Assembly (NCBI GenBank): GCA_030789695.1
Contig: CM061138.1
Coordinates: 20,098,214 to 20,162,213, forward strand
DNA length: 64,000 nt
Source of the DNA: Scilla litardierei
Taxonomy: Eukaryota > Streptophyta > Magnoliopsida > Asparagales > Asparagaceae
Reading direction: 5' to 3'
Below, piece after piece: positions 31,869 through 43,800 of this stretch. The notes beneath the pieces are model-generated. The model was not told the origin of the DNA. It saw only the letters and a program-made list of their open reading frames with translations, and ran no database searches. The translations under genes were made by a program, and so were the position numbers. Position 1 is the first letter of the stretch; every line of letters starts with the position of its first letter.

Positions 31869-34800
31869 GGGATCTCAACTCGCGTGACGTCTTTCAAGTG
31901 TTGTAACGCATCTGCCCAGGCAAGGGTGGCCAATCACCACATTAGCCGCTCTGCTTATAAGCTAGGCAGCCAGACAAGCAACATGCCATGTCCTGCCTAG
32001 ATGGATAGGCACTTGCCCAAGCAAGCTAACCCAATGTTATTTCAAAATGCTGAACCCTCACAATCTGTCATCCGGATCACACATTCTGAATTGTAGTATA
32101 ATAGCGATTTGAAATGGTAAAATCAATGTTCCAAATTTTTATAGCTTCTAAAGTAAATAAAAGACAATTATTTCTCCAGGAGGTGCACATTTGCTAAATA
32201 TTCTAGTACAAATTGTTATGCACAAGTAAATACTCAAAGATGTGTATAGAAATCCAAAAACTCTTCTCAATCTTGTAAAAATTTATTTCGCGTTGCTAAA
32301 AAATGTACATAGTAACTAGTAAGCATCCAACAAAGCCTATCTCTTAGCGAACTGTTGAAATTGTGGCTCGAATCAAGTTTACAAACACACATCCAAGAAA
32401 AGAAATAGAGACAATAAAGAGATGGATATGCCCAAGGTGACAACTTTGGGTAATTTGCATATGCCTAAGTTGACAACTGCATCATATCATACTAAAAGTA
32501 TGATACAGTGCAAGTCAACGAAGGTTGAGCCTATGTCCCTAGCTATGGAGACTTTTTCCAAGACCATTGGTGTCTTCATGGTGTAGATACGAAAGTAGTA
32601 TGTTTCACGATATAAGATCCTCAAAAAATTTTACAATATTTCTACAGCTACCTTAATGACTTCATTAATGAGGATTAGAATACAAGCGGCATGATACATA
32701 CCTCCAGAATACCAGGGTTTTGCATGACAGTCCCCAGAATCCGACGTGTAAGACCTTTATATATTCTGGTATTGGTGCTTCCATCACCATTGATCCACGG
32801 GTATATAGACAGGTAGACATCTGATACAACTGGAGCAGAGGACAATCTGTTTTCAAATTCATTCCCCTTAACAGAAACAGCATCTACCTGGTTGCATCCA
32901 TCCGATTTGATGTTCTCTCCATTTGGTTGTATTCCAAGTTGATCTAGGCTAGGCTCTGGAGGCAAGTCGATGAGAGTCAGTTTATGCCCATCAGACAGGG
33001 TCATGGTTGCATCATTCTCAAAATTCTGGTTATCATCATGATTGTCTTGAGACAGGTGTTGAGCCCTTTGATAACTAATTAAGCCTCTGATCCTTGTGTA
33101 AGATGCCATAAAATTTCCTTGATTGTTATTTGAATGAATGCCAATAAAGTACTTCGATCTGTAGGAAGAAGCAACTACTCTAATACAGTCATATGCGTTA
33201 ACCTGCATTGATTGCCTTTGTTAGGTTTGTTAGGCACACAGAGGAATAGTAACCAAAGCATCCACATATGCATTTGCACTATTGATTTACAAAAAAAAAT
33301 ATAGGAAAGAGATTAAATAACTCTTTATCAGCCTCAGGACTACCACACGAGCTCATAATCATAGGGGTGCATGATCTATGTCAGTTAAAATAGTAGAGGG
33401 GGATATGGATCACTCCAACAAGGCATTTAAGACTGTTTGGTAGGTTTAGTCATAGGCTAATGACGTTTATGCAGATATAACAGTTCACATTTTAAAATAA
33501 TCAAATCATTTATAAAATATAGGAGTGGTAGCAGCCCAGCCTTTTAACAGTTCCCATCTAAAATCCCAATGATCAAACAGACCAAACAATAATCCAGTCA
33601 GAATCATCAATGAAAGAAATGGATTTGAATTTTGTTTGGGCAAAGTGAAACAATGATGCACTGCTATGACACAAACATGGTGTGGCTTAAAATTTTATAA
33701 TAAATCGCCTGATTTTTGAATATAATGTATGCCAATCAGCATGGGGATTTGTTTTTTTAATCCAAAGGATTTGCCTCCTTTTGGATTATAATCGCTTGGA
33801 TTTGTTGTCAACAACCGACATCCAACCAAGCCAATCCTTTGGATTGCCCCAGTCCAAAGGAAAATGATAATCCTTTGGATTGGGGCTACCCAACCATGAC
33901 CCAAGTAATGTGAACAAAGCTAAAATAAACATACTTCTGGAGGGGAAAGACATCATAACTAAAACTTAAAATATTAATTACGGACAATATTAAAGATATG
34001 GAAATGTAGAAAAATTAGGAAACAAACAGCAAAAGGAAATTCCTCAAACTAAGATGTTCCTCTAAGAGTAAGAAATCTAAAATGTTCACACACCAGGTTT
34101 TTTTAAAAAAAAATGAGTGATTGAAAATAAGAAAATAAAATGTTATATCAGTAGCTATGGTACCATAAAACTAATGCAAGTTAAATGAGAATTGTGTATA
34201 ACTCAAAGGTGAAAAATCCTGCCCAAAGGTAACTAAAAATGCCATGCCGGATAAAGTCTAAATGAGTTTTATTGGTCTTAACACCAACATTCATACTTGT
34301 AAATAGCAAAAGGTAATGGACAATGTCATCTACATGCCACCTCGGAAGGCCCTCGAGTCTGGAAATGAACAATTATAAAATACAAAAATAGAACAAAATT
34401 AGCAATAAACCACACAGTCTAAACAAAATGGTGTCATGATTCTATGTCGGCTCCGGTAAGGTCAATATAAGCTGGAAGATGGAGGACATTTCTAATCAAA
34501 TATAAGAAGATATCAAGACATGTTTTATTTATTGCAATCCTCATAGGAATGGATCTGAATGCTTATAGCATCAACTAATAATACCTTGAAGGCCAATTGG
34601 AAGACTTCAAGTGTGTCCACCACCACTTCCGAGAATCGTACCCCTGCATGAAGCGAAAATTATTCAGAAACCATGTTTTATCCATAACTACGATACTTGA
34701 ATATGGTCTAACTGCTTCTAGAGAAAATTGTACCGTGTATGCCTATCACACTGGAAATTTCTTCAACAGTCAACCCTTGCTCCCCAGCTTGGTCAATAAC

Positions 34801-37800
34801 GAAACGAACAGATCTAAATAGTTCTGGACAAAAAGTAGAGGCTTCCATCCTGCCGACCAATGCTGATGCTAACTGTTCTGCACATTTAGTCATCCGATCA
34901 TACAAGGATTCACCAAGAGATGCTTCCAGTCGATTTTGACTACCAGAGTTATCTGACAAACCCATACTGCTTAATGAAGGTGTGAAACGGGTATCCTTAT
35001 CTGACAGGCTCAGCACATTAACCTCATTATATGTTGATAAGCCCGTAGAGTTTTCCCCATCTGATGGGCACGGAAGAGCATCATGTTTGGGAATTGTAGC
35101 ACGATTTATGCATACCTTGATACCAGGAAACCCCTTTTCTCGGCGGGAGGAAAAATCACTATCTCCTTTTCCTTGGGATTTTTGCTTTTTATTCTTCCCA
35201 CTGCTGCATGGTAGTCCCACTTCTTCATCCATCATCAAGTGAGATTGTGAATCTTTGGACTCATTTGCTTCGCCAATTCCCTCCTTAGGTAAGATAGGTG
35301 AAATAGAGACTTGTCCTGAAGAGATGAGTGCAAAAAGGTGAAAAATTTCACCGCATTGTATTTCTGCCATAAGATCTACCCCGTCTTCCAGATTTTTATC
35401 CTGCTCATGAAGCCATTTCGAAAAACTTGTAGCTCTTTTCCCTGAGTCAATGGGAAATGGAGAAGAAGACGCATTATGCCAAAATTTTGGGGAGAGCACA
35501 TAATTTCCATTTCTAATGGCCTGAAAAAACAAACAACAACAGAAACTAATATAGATGCATATAACAGCAAAACACCATTAAGATGGAAACTACAACATAA
35601 CCAAGTGAAAAAAAAGAAAAAAGACTTGAAGACAAAAACGAAAAACATTACGAGGACAGAAATAAGTTACAGGTGCACCTGCATACCACGAATTCTTTCT
35701 CCTTCAAATAATCAAAAGCTGCAACAAGGTCACGATTATGATACCGCTGCAATGTTTCGGTTAATGAGGTTTGTACTTCAGGAGTGGCAAAGTTGCTTAG
35801 AAAAACCAGCTTAAGTAGTTCTACAGCATTGGCGACTGTGATTGATTCACATGCTTGCATTCGAGTCTCAATTCCTCTGTTGCTTAAAAGCTGCCTAAAT
35901 TTCCTATGAGAACGATGAGAAATTGACCTCTTTGGTGCAGTAGTTGGAAGACTGTTGCTGTTCTCGTTGCCTGTTTCAACGTAGCTATCATTTCTGTCCA
36001 CATAACGTGATGAATTGTCTTCCATTGAGGTAATCTGATAAACAAAAAAGTTAGTTCTTCAATTAAAGTACATGTATTAAAGTTAATAGTTCGCTTACAT
36101 TTTCTTGAAGATCCAAATTGGTTCCATTGGTGGGAGGAGCATCTGGCAAGCTTTGTGCGTGCCTTGAATATCGTTTGGTGTGTTCTGGCTTTGCCATTCT
36201 TCTGCATCTGAGAACTTCATCAACAGCCATCTTGACGTCTGGGTCTTCAAAATCATCCCAGCATATGTGCTGGAAGCTTGGCCGAGTATCACCATCACCG
36301 CCTCTTTTATTTGGATCAACAGTTTCCTCCGTGATAATGCCTTGGCTGCTCCCCGCAGAATCACCAAGATTGAAAATATTCTTCCCTTGTGTTCTCCATC
36401 CATTGTCCAGATATCTGCTATAGCGTTCTGCAAGATGATTACATAGCCTCAACACAGCTTTTCTAGTGCTCTCTTCGTTCATAAGTTTGGCCATTCTTCT
36501 TCTACATACGCTTGGATAGTTTGGAAGATCAGGTACCAAGGACCACGTAACACGATTAAACCTAGCCCCCATGATTACACGATGCCTTGCATATTGCATA
36601 ACTAGTTGCCTGGAAAAAAAAACAGAACATATGCAAGATGAATATTTAGACACATCAAAATGACAAACTATATCAATGGGTTCGGTATCTTATTCACTGT
36701 CTAACCAAAAATAAGGTTAAATGAGGTTCTGTTTGGTAGCCAATGGCCAGCAGAAAACTTATTCACCATTTGGAATTCTTATGAAATACATTGGGGGACA
36801 CACCATATTCAAGCTACACTTTTTAAGAGGGCAGGTTAGGTCTCCATAAAAAGAGACTTTATCCTGATATACCTGTCTGATTCATCAGTCCATATGGCTC
36901 TTGTGCGAATAGGATTTGATGCTCTCTTGATAAAAGGCAAACTCTGATCTTCTTCATGTGGCTCAGACTCAATTGCATAATCATCGGGACTGTTGTTGTT
37001 ACCGCATGTGTCCATGGCACTATCATGGATTTTGTTGTCAATTACCATAGAGATTCCTCTATCTATGTTGTTTCCATCAGCACAAGGTAGAACGGACATT
37101 GTTGGTCTAGATGATGTTTCTTTGTTTGCAGCATCAGAAACATATTCGTCCAACCTATCTTTGGAAGTTCTTCTTCTTTTCGCAGCAAGTTCAGAATTGG
37201 TGGCAGTAGATTTTCCCGGTTCTTTGGACTTTGACCCGTAAAAAGATCTCTGTGCACGTCTGTGTTGCTTATCATAAGAAACACGAAGAACCTGCAAGAA
37301 ACCGTATGTTAGACACGAAAATGACTGCAAAGTTGCATATGTGATGAGGATCCAATTAGTATTTGAGTTTGATCCCTTTTAGATTTTATTTGTTACTTTT
37401 TAATTTAATTTTTTAGTCACACATTGGGAGTTGGAAATGAGTCAAGGTGTAAACCTATATAAAGGCCTTAAAACTTATTTTATTTTGAATCGAATAGAAA
37501 TTGAGAAAAATTGGTGTAAACTTTTTGTTCGTCAAATAAAAACTTTTGGAATTCAAGAGTGGGCTTAGTTGCCGCGGCATGAGGTCTAAAATCTCGGCGT
37601 GTAAGATGTGTATCGGAGAACATCAGATCTCCGCAATGTGAGGATCCAAACAATATCAAATCCTTAAATTTTTCCACAAATTCACCCACCACAATCTCTT
37701 TTCTCTTTTGTCACGCGTCATATTTGGTATCAAAACCAAAACCTCACCTTTTTAAATTTTTTACCTTTCTTCTTCTTTATCATTTTCTGCTTTTTTCTTT

Positions 37801-40800
37801 TAGTCAGTTTTTAGTTAAAAGAGAGAAAAATCAAAAAGAGAAAAGAGATATAAAGAAATAGAATCACAGAAATGAGAAAAAAAGAAGAAATTAAAAAAAA
37901 GAAAAAAGAAGAAGAAAATCAAAACTCAAAAAATCATTGTTCTGCGTCCCCCCAAACCCTAACCTTAACCCCGATCATCACATCTGTTATCGTCGTCACC
38001 CCTAATCCATGATGCTGCCACCATCACCGCCTATGGACTCTGTCACTACCGTCTCAACGCTCCTATATCCACCGATGTCACCTCAAGTTGTTGCCACCGA
38101 TGATCCCCGACGTACAAGAAAATCGTCGTCTTCAACATTAGCCCCGCTAACCAACTCAGAAGCTTTGTCATCTCAAAACGAAGTCGTAGCACTCAATGCC
38201 ATCGAAAATCGAAGGGGAAACTGATATGAAAGTTGATTAGCGTCATTCTTCTACAATAACTGTTCCGATGAGCCGTTTTCAACGCCGAACCGTGACGTCA
38301 AGCCATGTCGGTCCCAGCCGCCGATATTGTTCATCAACTCAACCTGAGCTGATCAAGCCGCAACCGAACTAATATTGTTCATCGACTCTGCCCAAGTCGA
38401 CTAAGCTGAAGGGACGCCAACCCAAACCGTGAAACTGGCCAGAGCTAACTCCAGCTAACAGAACCATTGATCAATCAACAGCTCAACCCATCCATCAACC
38501 GAGCCGGGCTGTCAGAAGTTCAATCTGGCTTTTCCAATTTCTCTGGAAATTTCTATATTTTCTGAACAGCCAATAGTTCTGAAGCATATTCTAATAGTAT
38601 TTTATCATTTTCTCACCTATTTTAAGCTTATCAAATGAATTATTTGGTCCTAATCATCTAGATCAAATCGCCATAGGACTAGAGACCTTATGTAATAAAT
38701 CAAATCTGATTTTCACTCCAGATAACTTATAATGTGATCACAATCTATAATTATCAAATTCCAAAATTTTCTATTTAATTTTCTTCATATTAGTTGATAT
38801 CATTGATAATTGCATAATTTTCTAATCTAGATGTGTTCGTCAACATATTTAAGACCATATTTTCAACAAATAGATTGTAACCCTAGAATTTTATTTTATT
38901 TATTTGCATAATTAATGCACGCATATAGTTTGTCTTTAGGCTCTTGCATCTACATTAGTGTGATTATTTGATATTGCATCATGTTATGTAATGACAAAAT
39001 CATAAGATCAAATATAAAGGAAACTCAAATTAGAAATAAAAAGTTAACTTCAAAAGTTGTTCTTAGAACTTAAAGCTGACATAAACTAAACAAAAGATCA
39101 CCTAAAGGACACTAAAACAAGCTTTATACAGAACAAAGCTTATGGATGAAGCACAAAGCATATTTGATGAAAAATTTAATAATAAAATATTTAGAAATGG
39201 ATACAACAGAAATCAGAATAATAAGAGACAAGCTCACAATTTTTGAGTATAACTTTAGTTGAGATAAAATCACATGCTGGATTAGGATATATGCTCTTAT
39301 CTTTAATAAAACATATAATCCTTAGATCTCAGAGTAGCTACCAGAAATAGAACATTTCTTCGAATGGTATCAGCTATCTAATGAAAAAAAAAGGTTCAAT
39401 TTGTTAAGGTAAAACTAATAGGATCTGTCAAAAAATTTAACGTCAATAGAGAGATAACGAGAGAGCATCTAAGACCTACACAAAGATGGAAAAAGATGAA
39501 AATCAAATTTAAAGAAATATATATATATATATCTTACCTATAAAGATTGCCTCATAAAACAATTGAACGACCTACATCAAGAAATCAAATTTATTCAAAA
39601 ATACATCTAAAGTGTTGGCGAAGAATATGGTGATCTAGAGTAATCTAGCACATGCTTATATGTCATTTAGGTGTCTAGCTACTACACCTAGAAGTGACGT
39701 AAATTAGCAAAGGATAAATGTTTTCTTTACTTACATCAAAATTAAAGATATATCTTTTAAAGTGATGATTGATGAAGATACTTGTATAAATTTAATCGTA
39801 AAGTCATATATAGAAAAAAATGAGACGGAAAGCTGACCTCATCACATCCTTACGACGTTATATGGAATGATGATAACTCATATTTTGTTAGCTAATACAA
39901 TCTAATGCCTATTCAATTTTCGAGCTGTCAAGAAATCATCTGTCGTGATGTCATACTTATGGATGCTATATATATTCTGTTATGCATATCTTGACTGTAT
40001 GACTTAGACGTTATGCATTTTGGAAAATCACATGTATACACGTTTACATATGGAGGAAAGAAAATTATGTTGACCCGTTGCAGATAGAAAAAGCATAGTT
40101 AAAATTTGAAAATGTGTTGATCCATAATAAGCGACTAATTCAGATACCCCATCTTTTGATTCTAACTTCATTAGGGTTGGGCCTTGAACTTATCCCTAGT
40201 GTATTTCCTTAGCATTCTGTATATTATTTAAGTGCTGTGCATCTAGAGACTTCTGAACTTCTTGTAATTAATAAAGATACACTCAAATCTCTTACAAAAT
40301 CAAATAAAACTTTGCAGAAATTTACAATTATGAATACCGAGATGATTAGAACTTACCCAAAAGAGTTTATCCTAAAACCAATGAGAAAACTTTACATGCA
40401 TAATATAGGCTTTTGACAAGCTTTACCGAGTGCTAATCTCAACGAGACTGAATCAAATAATTCATAGGAGCTTGATGATAGACATTCATGAGCAGTATCC
40501 ATTAGTATCCATTATTCATCCCCCCATACTGTTATAATTTATGATGGCCTGAAAACCAGCATTAATAGTTTAAGATCATCCTAGTCATTTTCTATTTTCT
40601 GTAATTTTTACTTATTTTTTTGGAGATCATAATCGTCTCGAGACCAATAACCGTTATAGCCCCGAAACTGACTATTCTGTTGTCCGAAAAATTTAACAAA
40701 CGTAAAACCGTAAAACCGTAATTTTTCTGTATGCATTTCAAATTTTTCTGAATGTGCGGTAATTTTTCCAGAATTTTCGAAAACGTTTATTTCGGGGGTA

Positions 40801-43800
40801 AAAACGTAAATCCGTGAAACGTTAACTAAGATTATTTTTACCAAATTGCTTTAACCCTAGATCTAACCCTAACTCTAATTAATCTACACCAACTCATTCG
40901 GTGATCCAACCAGTAAATGAGCCATCCCCTCCATTGTCCTCAGATCCAACACCACAAAACCCCACCACATAAATCTCTCTTCATTAAATCAAAGCTTTTC
41001 CCCTTTGGTTGGCAAAACAACCAAACCCATACATCCAAGTCTTCTCATTCGGACAACCAACCCGAGCTCCTCAAGTCCCGACGCAAATCCCCGCTGCCAA
41101 GCTCCTCCAACACCCAACTCCATCATCCCCTCTTTTCTACATCACCAATGCAACCACCCCTCTTCTTTCCCGCAACATCAACGGCCAACCCAACTCAACT
41201 CAACCGCAAAACTCCACTGCACATCCCGCCATCAAAATTCCCCATCTGCAAGACTCAACCACTAAGCAACACTCAATCCTGAGATCACTTGCTCTATCCT
41301 CTGCCTCCAACCACAAGCCAAACCACACCAAGCTCCGCAACATCAGCCCAACGCCAAGCCAACCGTCGCTCGAACACCAAGCTTCTCCACCCCATCACCT
41401 TCTCTGCAAACCCCCAACGTCCTACCAGTCACCATAACACCGCTCCCCCACTGCCTTTTCTCCACCGTGAGCTTCTTTTGAGCTCCCCACCATCACCAAG
41501 CCACACCTGAACACAGCTGCAGCACACCGCTGCCCCTGCCAGCCTTCCCCCAAGTCAGAGAGCCATCTCCACTCTCAATTTCTCTCTCTATTTCCCCTTC
41601 TCTCTCTTTTCTCTTTCCCCCTCTCAATTTCTCTCCCTTTCTCCCCCTTTTTCCATCCTGAGAATACCTCCCTCTTTCTATCTCTCTCCAAATACCTCTC
41701 AGTCTCTCTTAAGCCTATATCCTTAACTCTTACATGAGCAGATTTCCTCCAGAGGCATCGTTTCCCCCACAATCGATCATGCAGATGCGAGTCAACATTG
41801 TAGTCAATAAATTTACTTTGATTCCAATCTTTGGTCTTGTTCACATGTTATCATCGGTATGCCTTGTTACATAGTATTGTTACAACTTGAAAATACATTT
41901 GATTGTTTCATTGCATGATTCACACATCTCATTACAAGTACGTGTTCCAAATTACATGACATGAAATGGATACTATACATGATCACATGCTTTACATGAC
42001 ATGAAATGGATACTATAAATGATCACATACTTGCTTCATTATACCTGATAAAGAATTACATCTTACTTTCTATACTTGAGACCTAACAACTTTGAAGTAG
42101 TTCAGTTGATGTATATACTACTTTGAATTATAATGACATAAACTAAAGCAATCTCACTAGCAGACGAGTCATTACGTATAATTGTTCGCGTATGTCGAGC
42201 AACCTAGAAGGTTAGAATATAGCATATTCTTTCACTCATGCAAACCACATGCACTGTTGTCCACCTCTTCTTTATTACATTAAGCACTATTTTCTATATA
42301 AGAAAGAAAGATGTTGATACTTTTGGGTATATTACACGTTTTCATTTTCCTCTTTCTTTAAGTAACAAGGGGTCATGCTAATATTCCCTTTCATATTCCT
42401 TCATGGAATGAGGAGTTATGCTATTATATCATTTTCCTCTTCATTTACGGAACGAGGGGTCGTGCTACTATTCCATTTTCATCTTTCTTTATGGAATGAG
42501 GTGTTATCCATTTTTCGTTTTCACACTAGCAGCGGGATTATATTCCAGAACTATATTCATGTTAGAGTTGCACATCGGATACGAGTCACGGCCTAGGACT
42601 GGTATACCTGCTAGAAGACCGATAACATAAACTTGAACTGAGACCCAATTAGCATGCTAATCTTGTTCATTTACTGTCACTTGTATGCCTTGCAATTTTG
42701 ATAGTATTTATAGGTTATTCTTACTCTGCACGCATGTCCTTATGTGATGTCACTTATTTACAGGTTCCTACCTTATTTACTTTCAGTCATGCACACTTGC
42801 ACTGTATAATTATTAATTTGTAGAATTATTAAAAATTTATCTTGACCTAACGGCTCTACATTTTGTTACACCATCAGGTGCTAACCAGATGTACGAGGCC
42901 CTAGTCTACGGGGAGACTCCCGTGTACGAGGACTCAGAGTTCTCAGTTCAGGACGTTGACTTTTGAGCCACATGTTGATGAGGGTGTTCATGTATTTTCA
43001 TTTATTTGTTGGGCGGTTGAGAGTTTGTATTTCCTTATACTACACCTTCTAATCCTCGAGTCGAGGATAGTGTATGAGTATTTTGGTATATCTCTGCTCG
43101 TGGCCCTATATTGTTTTTATTCATAAACAGCAGGACCTGAAATACATGTAAAATTAGTCACTGCACCTGTGTAGTGGGGCGTGACATAATCCGATCATGT
43201 TGTTCTACCATGTTATGTTATTACTATTGACAGACACCATGCAGTGAAGTTCTAAAAACCTGGAAAATTGATGAGGATCCAATTTGGATTTGAGTTAAAT
43301 ATTTTTAGATTTTATTTGAGCTTACTTCAATCTTTTTTAAATTTAATTGAGTATTTTGTAGAATTTGAGTCTTTTATTCATTTTCTTATTTTGGTATTTT
43401 TAGCAAGGTTTGAGGTCTCGGTTTCAGTCTCGGTTTCGGTCTCTCGAAAATTTAGGTTTCGGTATCGGTATCGTCCGTTTCGGTGGTATCGGAAGTGAGT
43501 TTCGGTTTGTCCGTATCGGTATTTTTAAATACTTGCGCACGCACATTTATCTATAACCAGAAATAATTTTCACTAACTGCTACTCACATTACTCATTTTG
43601 CAAAACATATTGCATTTATTTACAAGTTTGCCTAATTTTTAAAACAAATTGCAAGACACATCACACATGTTAAACATATTGCATTTATTTACAAGGTTGC
43701 CATTAAAATGGTAAAGAGAGTGGCAAACTTGTAAATAAATGAAATATGTTTAGCAAAATGTGTGGGGTGAGTAGCAGGAGGCGGGCGACCATGAGGTAAG

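Noticed and set aside
40917..41510. Overlapping Pro/Ser/Thr-rich frames of 73-142 codons
   Set aside because: Open in several frames at once, low complexity, inside an LTR element, no conserved motif; not called as a gene.
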